Shown: positions 1 through 7,548, numbered from the stretch's first letter. The stretch is 9,788 nucleotides of DNA from Desulfobacula sp. (GCA_023139225.1 JAGLNZ010000031.1:1-9788); one strand, 5' to 3'. Made by a program: numbers and translations. Notes: generated by a model not told the origin, from the letters alone.

Positions 1-381
1 GGCGTACTCACTGTCAGGAACGAAGACTATATCCTTGCAGCAAAATCCATGGGTGTCTCCGATATAATGATAATGCTCAGACATATTTTTCCAAACGCAG
101 TCTACCCGGTATTGGTTATTGCATTTATGGATGCAGGTTCAATTGTTATTACCGCAGCCTTTTTAAGCTTCATAGGGCTGGGTGCCCCTATCGGGTATGC
201 CGACTGGGGACAGATGCTGGCCATGGCAAGAAATTACATTGTCGGGCCTGCGGGTGAACCTTTAAAATACTGGTATACCATTTTTTTCCCCGGAACCGCC
301 ATGATCCTGTTTGTTCTCGCCTGGAACCTGTTTGGGGATGCCATCAGGGATGCGTTTGACCCGAAACTGAGAAGAAAATAA
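1..381 (+). CDS. Dipeptide/oligopeptide/nickel ABC transporter permease (DppC/OppC-like), 5' end missing
   Basis: The frame is open from base 1, so the start lies outside the window; 126 codons are visible. It is the C-terminal part of an inner-membrane permease of the peptide/nickel importer family. The first visible residues contain the cytoplasmic EAA-type coupling loop (EDYILAAKSMG, then a conserved Pro-Asn after about a dozen residues), which docks onto the ATPases. A hydrophobic segment follows, ending in LSFIGLGAP, then a conserved WGQML stretch. A last membrane segment is closed by NLFGDAIRDAFDP, the typical DppC ending. The two ATPase genes that complete the transporter follow directly, the first only 8 bp after the stop. 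The substrate cannot be told from this fragment; peptides are the default guess, and nickel or other small solutes are possible. Confidence 0.9.
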   Translation, partial: GVLTVRNEDYILAAKSMGVSDIMIMLRHIFPNAVYPVLVIAFMDAGSIVITAAFLSFIGLGAPIGYADWGQMLAMARNYIVGPAGEPLKYWYTIFFPGTAMILFVLAWNLFGDAIRDAFDPKLRRK

Positions 382-389
382 TAAAAACC

Positions 390-1547
390 ATGACAAAAAT
401 TTTAAAAATAAAAGACCTTGTTACAAATTTCTACACCTATGAAGGTGTTGTTAAGGCTTTAAATAAAGTATCCTTCCATGTGAACCACGGCGCGACATTC
501 GGTCTGGTCGGAGAATCCGGGTGCGGGAAAAGTGTTACGGTAAGATCGCTGATGCAGATTGTCCAGTCACCCGGGGTTATTGAAGGCGGACAAATCCATT
601 TTTCACCTGATCCTGAAAATGAATCCATAAGCATTGACCTTTTAAAACAGAGTGAAAGCTTTATGCAGGATTTAAGGGGAAACCAGATCTCCATGATTTT
701 CCAGGAGCCCAATGCTGCCCTAAACCCCATTATGACTATTGGTGAACAGATTGGTGAAAGCTATTACTTTCATCGAAAAAGACAGATCATTGAAAAAATC
801 CTGAAACTTGATACAGACCCGAACAATCCTTTTCCTGAAATAAAAGTAAACAGGTTGACAAAGCCATTGTATCATATAGCTTTAAATCACCCTGATTCCT
901 TTTTGTTTAAACTTTTAAAAAAAATCCCTGTTCTTAAAAAATGGGACAATGGCATTTTGCGTACCGCCGTTGAAAAATCCGTTGAACTTCTGGCCACTCT
1001 TGGCATTCCCAATCCTGAAAAAATTGTCCATCAATATCCACACAACCTGTCAGGCGGAATGAAACAAAGGGTTGTCATTGCTATTGCCCTGGCATCGGAA
1101 CCGGTTCTTTTAATTGCTGACGAGGCCACTTCAAATCTGGATGTCACGGTCCAGGCCCAAATTCTGGATCTCTTAAATGAGCTGAAAAAAGATAAAATTA
1201 TTTCCTCTATTCTTTTAATTACCCATGATCTTGGTGTGGTTGCAGAAACCTGTGACAGGGTCGGTGTAATGTATGCCGGCAACCTTTGTGAAGTGGGCAA
1301 TGTCCGGCAGATTTTTGATAACCCGAAGCACCCCTACACCAAAGCGTTATTGGCTTCAGTGCCAAAAGTAAAACAAACGGGAGAACTCAACAGTATTGCC
1401 GGAAATGTTCCAAATCTTGTAAACCCGCCTTCCGGGTGCAGGTTTCACCCAAGATGCGACCATGTTATGGAAAAATGCAAGCAGGCATTCCCCCCGACAT
1501 CTCAAATTGATGGAGATCATCATGTGGCATGTTACCTATACAATTAA
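390..1547 (+). CDS. Peptide/nickel-type ABC transporter ATP-binding protein (DppD/OppD-like)
   Basis: This cytoplasmic ATPase would power the permease encoded just upstream. Residues 41-48 (GESGCGKS) are the Walker A motif, Q105 is the Q-loop glutamine, 220-227 (LSGGMKQR) the ABC signature, D244-E245 the Walker B acidic pair and H279 the switch histidine. The C-terminal oligopeptide-transporter domain has Cys350, Cys356, Cys363 and Cys381, the four-cysteine arrangement known to hold an iron-sulphur cluster in some OppD proteins. At 385 residues it is longer than the usual 320-335. The excess lies between about 130 and 190, between the Q-loop and the signature, and is lysine-rich with hydrophobic patches. 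The only ATG in place begins 8 bp after the permease stop and lacks a good ribosome-binding site, which suggests translational coupling. The DppD-like role is inferred from gene order and similarity; the substrate is unknown. Confidence 0.93.
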   Translation: MTKILKIKDLVTNFYTYEGVVKALNKVSFHVNHGATFGLVGESGCGKSVTVRSLMQIVQSPGVIEGGQIHFSPDPENESISIDLLKQSESFMQDLRGNQISMIFQEPNAALNPIMTIGEQIGESYYFHRKRQIIEKILKLDTDPNNPFPEIKVNRLTKPLYHIALNHPDSFLFKLLKKIPVLKKWDNGILRTAVEKSVELLATLGIPNPEKIVHQYPHNLSGGMKQRVVIAIALASEPVLLIADEATSNLDVTVQAQILDLLNELKKDKIISSILLITHDLGVVAETCDRVGVMYAGNLCEVGNVRQIFDNPKHPYTKALLASVPKVKQTGELNSIAGNVPNLVNPPSGCRFHPRCDHVMEKCKQAFPPTSQIDGDHHVACYLYN

Positions 1548-1572
1548 ACATTTGATAAATTAAAATCTTATT

Positions 1573-2610
1573 ATGGAAAAAATCTTAGAGCTAAAAAAAT
1601 TAAAAAAACACTATCCGATTCTCGGTGGTGTCTTAAGACGTCAGGTAAACTCAGTAAAAGCCCTGGACGGTATTGACCTTACGATAAACAGGGGGGAATG
1701 CATTGGTATTGTCGGGGAGTCCGGGTGCGGTAAAACCACCACAGGCAAGGCCATCATTAAACTGCATAAGGCCACAAGCGGAAAAATCATCTATTACCCG
1801 AAAGCTGTCTCTTCTCCGGGCATTGATATTACCCGTCTGAGCAGCTCAAAACAAAGGAAAATCGGCTTAACCGGAAAAATGCAGATGGTTTTTCAGGATC
1901 CCACAACCTCTCTTAATCCGAGAATGCTCATTAAAAATATTATTGCCGAACCGTTGCGGACCCAAGGCAGGATATCATCCAGGCAACTCCATGAAAAGGT
2001 CATAAATCTTCTAAACCTGGTGGGTCTGACCAAGGATCACCTGTTAAGATATCCCCATGAATTTTCAGGCGGACAACGGCAGAGAATTGCTGTGGCACGG
2101 GCCATTGCCACCAATCCTGAAATTATCGTTTTAGATGAGCCGACATCTGCCCTGGATGTTTCCGTCCAGGCCCAAATTCTCAATTTATTAAAAAAATTAA
2201 AAAATGAATTTAACCTGACTTATATTTTCATCACTCACCATTTGCTGGTTGTTAAATATATCAGCACCCGGATTGTTGTCATGTATCTGGGTAAAATCGT
2301 TGAAATAGCAAACACCGAAGCTTTGTTTGCCAATCCTGCGCATCCTTATACGTTTGCACTCTTCTCCGGGATTCCTTCCACCGACGCCAAAGATATTTCA
2401 AATCGTATCGTTCTGACAGGTGATGTCCCAAGTCCGATCAATCCGCCCCAGGGTTGCAGATTCCATACAAGATGCCCCTTTGCCATGGATATCTGTAAAA
2501 AAAACCTTCCGGATCTTGCACCTGTAAACAATAACAGCCAACACCGGGTTGCATGCCATAGAAGCCGGGAAGTCCCGGATCTGATTCAAGCCACATTTGG
2601 CAATACCTAG
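1573..2610 (+). CDS. Peptide/nickel-type ABC transporter ATP-binding protein (DppF/OppF-like)
   Basis: This is the second ATPase of the importer, expected to form a heterodimer with the product of the gene 25 bp upstream. Walker A is at residues 48-55 (GESGCGKT), the Q-loop glutamine at 108 (FQDPTTSLNP follows the family pattern), the signature at 164-171 (FSGGQRQR) and Walker B at 184-189 (IIVLDE). H222 is the switch histidine. The usual THDL after it reads THHL here, so an Asp is replaced by His223. The C-terminal oligopeptide domain again holds four cysteines (295, 301, 308, 328). The length of 345 residues is normal for the family. The ATG is the only reasonable start, since a stop codon lies in frame 12 bases upstream. 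No clear Shine-Dalgarno is seen, so reinitiation after the upstream gene is likely. It is the last gene of the transporter block. Confidence 0.93.
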   Translation: MEKILELKKLKKHYPILGGVLRRQVNSVKALDGIDLTINRGECIGIVGESGCGKTTTGKAIIKLHKATSGKIIYYPKAVSSPGIDITRLSSSKQRKIGLTGKMQMVFQDPTTSLNPRMLIKNIIAEPLRTQGRISSRQLHEKVINLLNLVGLTKDHLLRYPHEFSGGQRQRIAVARAIATNPEIIVLDEPTSALDVSVQAQILNLLKKLKNEFNLTYIFITHHLLVVKYISTRIVVMYLGKIVEIANTEALFANPAHPYTFALFSGIPSTDAKDISNRIVLTGDVPSPINPPQGCRFHTRCPFAMDICKKNLPDLAPVNNNSQHRVACHRSREVPDLIQATFGNT

Positions 2611-2731
2611 AATCTTAAAACAATCAATAATAGAAAAAGGATCGTTCTCTTATTTTCCTGTACTTTAGTTTAAAATTATTTAATAATCAGCACATTTAGT
2701 CCCCTTTACAGGCATCATAGGAGAATTTTGA

Positions 2732-4588
2732 ATGAATCTTAGGGATGTATGCCCTGACAAACTGCTGACAGCAAAAGAGAGTGTCCAAAAAATAAAAAAC
2801 GGCTCAAGGGTTTTTATCGGTACGGGATGCGGTGAGCCCCAAAGGCTGATAAAAGCCATGGTAGAAGATTTATCCATTCAGGATATTGTCATCTATCAAA
2901 TGCTTTCATCCACCCTTTCCAAATATGTTAATGATGAAAACTTTCTTTCAAGATTCTCTATAAAACTGTTTTTCATTTCCGTTTTAATGCGGCAAGCCGC
3001 TTTTGAAGGAAAAATCGATTATATTCCTGTTTATTTATCACAGATCCCTGAAATTTTTGAAAACCATGAAATCGGCCTTGATATCGCCCTGATACAAGTC
3101 AGTCCACCCGATGATCACGGCTACTGCAGTTTAGGCATTTCAGTCGACATCACCCTTTCCGGGATGAAAAATGCAGACATTGTCATTGCCCAGGTCAATC
3201 CTGAAATGCCCAAAACCTGGGGGGACGGTATGGTCCATCTTGATGAAATTGATTATCTTGTGGAGCATAAAGAAGCCATACTGGAATCCCTTCCGGAAAT
3301 GAAAAACCAGAAAGTCGTTGAAAGAATCGGCCATTATGTCAACAGGCTTGTGGATGACGGGGCGACACTGCAAATTGGATTCGGACATCTGCCCGATGCC
3401 GTTGTTCCCTATCTTTCCGACAAAAAAAATCTTGGTATCCACACACAGGTTATCACAGACGGACTTTTACCCTTATTGAAAAAAAAGGTCATCACCAACA
3501 AAAAGAAATCATATCTCCAGGACAGGGTTGTTGCATCCCTGTGTATGGGCTCTAAAAAATTATATGACTATGTTGACAACAATCCCATATTTTATTTTAA
3601 ATCTTCGGAATTTGTAAATGACCCCAATGTGATTGCAAAAAATGATAATCTTATTTCCATCAGTTCTGCCCTTGAGGTGGATCTGACAGGCCAGGTCTGT
3701 ACGGATTCAAAAGGATATCTTTTTTACAGCGGCATTGGTGATCAGGTTGATTTTATCAGAGGTTCAGCCATGTCAAAGGGTGGTTTTTCCATTATTATTA
3801 TCCCTTCGACAGCTCAAAATGGCAAAATCTCAAGGATCGTCCCCCATTTAAGTGAAGGTGCCGGTGTGGCAACCACCAGGGGAGATATTGATATTATTGT
3901 GACCGAGTACGGCATTGCTGAAATGCGAAGAAAAAGCATCTATCAACGGGTTATGGAACTTGCAAGGATTGCTCACCCGGAATTCAGAAAGGAGCTGATA
4001 GAACAAGCCAAAAAAAGACATTACATATTTCCGGATCAGCTTCCGCCAACAACCCAGGATCTTTTATTTCTGGATCAATATCACCATTCACTTAAACTTT
4101 CCAATGGAAAAAACGTTGATTTCAGACCCCTTTTACCATCTGACGAATTTGAATCCAGGCATTTTTACTATTCTTTGCAGGACGACTCGATTTACTATAG
4201 ATTTTTTAACAAACGAAAAGTCTTTTCAAGGGACATGCTTCAAAAACAATGGGCCCAGGTGGATTATCGAAGAAATATGACCATTATCGGACTGATGCAG
4301 TTGGGCAAACGAAAACAAATTGTGGCTATTGGTTCTTACGCAAAAGCAGATACTAATTGTGCTGAAGTGGCATTTCTTGTTAAGGAAGAACTCCATGGAA
4401 TGGGAATTGGATCATATCTTCTTGAAATCCTTGAAACCATAGCAAAGGAAAACAATTACAAACAATTTTCAGCAACCGTTCTGGCTGAAAATCGAAAAAT
4501 GCTCAACGTTTTCCAAAAAAGATATCCATCTGCAAAATTCTTAAGAAGCGGCAGCGGCGAAGTAGAAGTGGAAATGCCTTTTATTTAA
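2732..4588 (+). CDS. Fusion of acetyl-CoA hydrolase/CoA-transferase-like domain and Pat-like GNAT acetyltransferase domain
   Basis: Residues 1 to about 440 match the family of 4-hydroxybutyrate/butyryl-CoA:acetate CoA-transferases along their length: SPPDDHGYCSLG (124-135), LQIGFGHLPDAV (213-224), LGIHTQVITDG (234-244), SGIGDQVDFIRG (333-344) and TEYGIAEMRRKS (391-402). In that family the residue after IHT/IHS is the glutamate that forms the covalent CoA thioester (Glu238 in Clostridium aminobutyricum AbfT). Here it is Gln239, so transferase activity is doubtful. Residues from about 463 to 605 form a GNAT domain with the acetyl-CoA loop at 550-561 (HGMGIGS) and the VLAENRKML element at 583-591, most like the GNAT half of Pat lysine acetyltransferases. 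AGGAG at 2719-2723, 8 bases before the ATG, supports the start. The 121-bp leader is AT-rich without a promoter I can name. Its stop overlaps the convergent acyl-CoA synthetase gene. Fold assignments are firm; the function is inferred. Confidence 0.9.
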   Translation: MNLRDVCPDKLLTAKESVQKIKNGSRVFIGTGCGEPQRLIKAMVEDLSIQDIVIYQMLSSTLSKYVNDENFLSRFSIKLFFISVLMRQAAFEGKIDYIPVYLSQIPEIFENHEIGLDIALIQVSPPDDHGYCSLGISVDITLSGMKNADIVIAQVNPEMPKTWGDGMVHLDEIDYLVEHKEAILESLPEMKNQKVVERIGHYVNRLVDDGATLQIGFGHLPDAVVPYLSDKKNLGIHTQVITDGLLPLLKKKVITNKKKSYLQDRVVASLCMGSKKLYDYVDNNPIFYFKSSEFVNDPNVIAKNDNLISISSALEVDLTGQVCTDSKGYLFYSGIGDQVDFIRGSAMSKGGFSIIIIPSTAQNGKISRIVPHLSEGAGVATTRGDIDIIVTEYGIAEMRRKSIYQRVMELARIAHPEFRKELIEQAKKRHYIFPDQLPPTTQDLLFLDQYHHSLKLSNGKNVDFRPLLPSDEFESRHFYYSLQDDSIYYRFFNKRKVFSRDMLQKQWAQVDYRRNMTIIGLMQLGKRKQIVAIGSYAKADTNCAEVAFLVKEELHGMGIGSYLLEILETIAKENNYKQFSATVLAENRKMLNVFQKRYPSAKFLRSGSGEVEVEMPFI

Positions 4589-6347
4589 GTTTTTTTTTAA
4601 AACTCAGTTCTGAAAAATCCCAGTAAAAATATTCTTTAATCTCTTCATCAACTTCATTTCCCTGTTTGGCAACCTCATTCTGTCTTAATTCTATTCGCCT
4701 GATTTTACCGCTGATGGTTTTTGGAACTTCAGGTACAAACTCGATGATTCTTGGAATCTTAAATTTTGGTAAAATGGTGATGGTATGTTTAAATAATTTC
4801 AGTGCCAGTTCTCTTGAAGCCTGATAACTCGGATTTAAAATCACATAAGCTTTGACAAGCTGATATCGATTCGGATCAGGCGCACCGATGACTGCCGCTT
4901 CCGCCACTGCAGGATGTTCCACAAGGGCACTTTCAACTTCAAAGGGACCGATTCTGTAATCCGAGGATTTAATGACATCATCCGCTCTTCCCACAAACCA
5001 CCAATACCCGTCTTCATCAAAAGATGCCCGGTCACCGGTATAATAATAATTATCCACAAAAACGGAACTCATTTTTTCAGGACTGCCGATATATTCTGAA
5101 AAAAGCCCAATGGCCCGCCACTTATCTAATTTGACCACAATATGGCCCGCCTGGCCTGCTTGTGTAATCTGGTTGCCCTCATTATCAGCCAAAGCCATAT
5201 CATACATAAACGAAGGAAAGCCAAAAGATCCGGAACGCATTTTTCCCTTCATCCAGGGAGGATTTCCAATCATGACCGTGGATTCAGTCTGACCGTAAAC
5301 GTCTCTAATCTGTGTTCCGGTATGCTTTTTCCATTTGTCAATCACATCGGGATTCAAGGGTTCACCGGCACTGACGGATTGCTTTAACGAAGACAGGTTA
5401 AAAGAGTCAAGATTCATATTAGCAAACGTTCTCCAGGCGGTAGGAGGTGCACAAAATGTTGTCACTTCATGCCTTGAAATGGCATCAAGATATTGTTCTC
5501 CATCCAAAAATGAAAATTTAAACGCGGTTGTAGTGGCACCAACATTAAAGGGGGCAAAAAAGCTGGACCATGCCCATTTTGCCCATCCGGGTGCACTCAG
5601 GTTATGATGGACATCATCAGGCCTTATGCCAATCATCACCGTGGTTGACAAATGTCCTATTGGGTATGACACTGCCGTGTGTCCGACCCTTTTGGGAGGT
5701 CCGGTTGTTCCCGAGGTGAAAAAGCAGAAAAGGATATCATCGGATCTTGTCTTTGCACTCCCGGCTTCAATGGATTCATTTTCAATCGCATCAAATGATA
5801 CCCAGCCTGTCTTTTGCCCTAAAACAAGTTTAAGCTTTGGCTCAATACCTGTTTCTTCCAGAGCGTTATCAATCAGGCAGGCAGAATCCTCGTCAGCCAT
5901 GATAACCTTGGGGGAATATGTTTCAAACCGGAATTCCAATTCTCTTTGCGTCATTGTGGTTGCCGTTGGAACACCGACCATTCCCGCCTTAATGCAGGCA
6001 AGTCCCGCAAACCAGTTTTCTGGTAAGACAGGGCTCATCATATAAAAATTATCCCCTTTTTCAAGACCTGATTTATGAATAAGGTTTATCAGTTGATTTG
6101 CCTTTTGTGATAAGGTTTTGTACGAATAAGTTTTCGTCTTAAGCGTATCAATATCTGTCCATATTAAAGCAATTTTATCCGGATTTTCTTTGACATGAAG
6201 ATCTTCAAATATTTGGGATGTCCAGTTAAAATATTCGGGAAGTTCCATGGTATTGATCTTGGTAAATAATTTTTTAGCACTATTTTCCTTGTCTAAGGTT
6301 TCGTCCATCATATTGATCCGGATAACCTCTTTGAAAAGTTCCTTCAT
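4581..6347 (-). CDS. AMP-forming acyl-CoA synthetase (ACSM-like medium-chain/aromatic acid type)
   Basis: This cytosolic adenylate-forming enzyme should convert a carboxylic acid, ATP and CoA into acyl-CoA, AMP and pyrophosphate. The phosphate-binding loop is at residues 211-219 (TSGTTGPPK). YGQTE is at 351-355, YYTGD at 435-439, the hinge GRADDVIK at 453-460 and YRIGPFEVE at 464-472. The C-terminal catalytic lysine is K548 in PKTISGKIRR. The segment SAPGWAKWAWSSFF (251-264) resembles medium-chain acyl-CoA synthetases of the ACSM group more than acetate-specific Acs. The true substrate (medium-chain, branched or aromatic acid) cannot be read from sequence. The 588-residue length is slightly above the usual 540-580. 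AAGGAG at 6360-6365 lies 12 bases before the ATG, somewhat far but usable. K548 fits the PX4GK motif that Pat-type enzymes acetylate, notable because a GNAT-fusion gene ends inside this gene's 3' end. Confidence 0.93.
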   Translation of the reverse strand: MKELFKEVIRINMMDETLDKENSAKKLFTKINTMELPEYFNWTSQIFEDLHVKENPDKIALIWTDIDTLKTKTYSYKTLSQKANQLINLIHKSGLEKGDNFYMMSPVLPENWFAGLACIKAGMVGVPTATTMTQRELEFRFETYSPKVIMADEDSACLIDNALEETGIEPKLKLVLGQKTGWVSFDAIENESIEAGSAKTRSDDILFCFFTSGTTGPPKRVGHTAVSYPIGHLSTTVMIGIRPDDVHHNLSAPGWAKWAWSSFFAPFNVGATTTAFKFSFLDGEQYLDAISRHEVTTFCAPPTAWRTFANMNLDSFNLSSLKQSVSAGEPLNPDVIDKWKKHTGTQIRDVYGQTESTVMIGNPPWMKGKMRSGSFGFPSFMYDMALADNEGNQITQAGQAGHIVVKLDKWRAIGLFSEYIGSPEKMSSVFVDNYYYTGDRASFDEDGYWWFVGRADDVIKSSDYRIGPFEVESALVEHPAVAEAAVIGAPDPNRYQLVKAYVILNPSYQASRELALKLFKHTITILPKFKIPRIIEFVPEVPKTISGKIRRIELRQNEVAKQGNEVDEEIKEYFYWDFSELSFKKKLK

Positions 6348-6412
6348 ACCTTTAAAACACTCCTTGCAATCTGTTTTATTGTTTTATATAAGCTAAGACC
6401 AAAACACTTGAT

Positions 6413-6442
6413 TGTATAATTTATCACCACAATGTTTGTCAA
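6413..6442 (-). promoter_or_regulatory. Candidate sigma70 promoter for the acyl-CoA synthetase gene
   Basis: Read on the - strand, a perfect -35 box TTGACA lies at 6442-6437. A weak -10, TATACA, follows at 6418-6413 after 18 bases. The start codon is about 65 bases further downstream. The -10 matches only four of six consensus bases, so this is a candidate only. The -35 overlaps that of the divergent promoter. Confidence 0.35.
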
Positions 6443-6465
6443 AGTTTTTTTCGAATTTTTATAAT
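6436..6465 (+). promoter_or_regulatory. Probable sigma70 promoter for the dihydrouridine synthase gene
   Basis: TTGTCA at 6436-6441 (five of six -35 consensus bases) and a perfect TATAAT at 6460-6465 are separated by 18 bases. Transcription would begin near 6472, leaving a leader of only about 23 bases before the ATG at 6495. It lies in the 147-bp gap between the divergent acyl-CoA synthetase and dihydrouridine synthase genes. Confidence 0.6.
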
Positions 6466-6494
6466 AAAATATTAACCAAAACAAACCGTTGTTT

Positions 6495-7457
6495 ATGAAA
6501 AAAGGCCATACCACAATAATACTTGCCCCTCTTCAGGGTTTTACAGATGTGACCTATCGAAATGTATTTTCAGATCATTTCTCAGGTGTGGATGAGGCTG
6601 TTGCTCCTTTTATTTCAACCATGGGCCAGATGCGGTTAAAGCCAACCAGAATAAAAGATGTGGACCCCGAACAAAATAAAAAACTTTTTGTGGTCCCTCA
6701 AATCCTTGGAAATGTTGCCAAAGACTTTATATTTCTTGCCGATCACCTTTATCAGATAGGGCATAAAAAAATAAACTGGAACCTTGGCTGCCCCCATTCA
6801 AAAATTGCAAAAAAAAAGAGAGGCTCGGGGCTTTTAATGTATCCTGAAAAAATTGATGCTTTTCTGGATATTGTTATCCCAAAAATTTCAAACAGCCTTT
6901 CCATAAAATTAAGGTTGGGCAGAAAATCAAAAAATGAAATTTTCAAGGTCTTACCTGTTCTGGATAAATACCCCTTGGATGAAATCATTCTTCACCCCAG
7001 AACCGGGATACAGATGTATGAGGGGACATCAGATCATGACGCCTTTGGCAAAGCCTTATTCAACAGCCGGCATAAATTCACATATAACGGTGATATAACC
7101 GATTTAAATTCCTTTCATGCTGTTCAAAAAAAATACCCCGGTATTCAGCGGTTCATGATTGGCCGGGGACTTTTATCAAATCCGTTTCTCGCAGAAAAAA
7201 TAAAAGATATTCAGGTAAATAAAAATCAAATTGAACGATTAAAAGATTTCCATGATGACCTTTTTGAAAGCTATCAAAAAATATTCTCGGGCCCGGCTCA
7301 TTTAACCGGACGGATGAAAGGCTTCTGGAGTTACCTTGGCCCATCTTTCAAGGAAAGCAGCAAATCGCTTAAAAACATATTAAAAACTAACTCTATCGCC
7401 AAATATCAAAGCATGGTGGAGAAATTTTTCAAAAATAACTCCGGATTTATCGAATAA
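6495..7457 (+). CDS. tRNA-dihydrouridine synthase family protein (Dus, COG0042 type)
   Basis: This FMN-dependent enzyme family reduces uridine to dihydrouridine in the D-loop or nearby positions of tRNA. Numbering from the ATG at 6495 (320 residues), the visible family motifs are APLQGFTD near the N-terminus, DEAVAPFIST (33-42) and NLGCPHSKIA (96-105), whose Cys99 is the expected catalytic acid. The beta-barrel residues follow: Lys138 in SIKLRLG, His167 in ILHPRTG, YNGDI (197-201) and the phosphate-binding IGRGLLSNP (222-230). An in-frame TTG at 6489 would add two residues, but the ATG fits the N-terminal length better. Neither start has a recognisable ribosome-binding site. Which uridine it modifies (DusA, B or C type) cannot be told; it looks like a separate clade from the E. 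coli enzymes. It is likely a single-gene unit read from its own promoter. Confidence 0.9.
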   Translation: MKKGHTTIILAPLQGFTDVTYRNVFSDHFSGVDEAVAPFISTMGQMRLKPTRIKDVDPEQNKKLFVVPQILGNVAKDFIFLADHLYQIGHKKINWNLGCPHSKIAKKKRGSGLLMYPEKIDAFLDIVIPKISNSLSIKLRLGRKSKNEIFKVLPVLDKYPLDEIILHPRTGIQMYEGTSDHDAFGKALFNSRHKFTYNGDITDLNSFHAVQKKYPGIQRFMIGRGLLSNPFLAEKIKDIQVNKNQIERLKDFHDDLFESYQKIFSGPAHLTGRMKGFWSYLGPSFKESSKSLKNILKTNSIAKYQSMVEKFFKNNSGFIE

Positions 7458-7544
7458 ATAGGGGTTTTTACCTATTGAATTGTCATTGATTTTTTTATTA
7501 TACATATACAGTCATTAAAATTATATGGTGTAGAATAATAATAT

Positions 7545-7548
7545 GGAG
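7545..7548 (+). promoter_or_regulatory. Ribosome-binding site fixing a GTG start
   Basis: GGAG sits 7 bases before the GTG at 7556. No in-frame ATG lies at the N-terminus of this reading frame, and the protein begins in the normal HU-family position with the GTG. The site therefore supports the non-ATG start. Confidence 0.7.

Noticed and set aside
4590..4599. Run of nine T after the CoA-transferase/GNAT stop as a terminator tail
   Set aside because: No GC-rich hairpin precedes it, and the run encodes lysines in the convergent acyl-CoA synthetase.
5626..6045. Open frame of 139 codons on the + strand opposite the acyl-CoA synthetase gene
   Set aside because: It lies wholly antisense to a gene with all family motifs, shows no protein-family pattern and has no ribosome-binding site I can see.
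6415..6420. A second perfect TATAAT on the + strand upstream of the dihydrouridine synthase gene
   Set aside because: No -35-like hexamer lies 16-18 bases upstream, while the TATAAT at 6460-6465 has a good one.
7457..7476. Hairpin AATAGG / CCTATT just after the dihydrouridine synthase stop
   Set aside because: The stem is only six mostly AT pairs and the T run starts about 14 bases later, so it is not a convincing intrinsic terminator.
7480..7536. Several TATA-like hexamers upstream of the HU-like gene
   Set aside because: The region is so AT-rich that many pairs fit poorly; none has both a good -35 and proper spacing.
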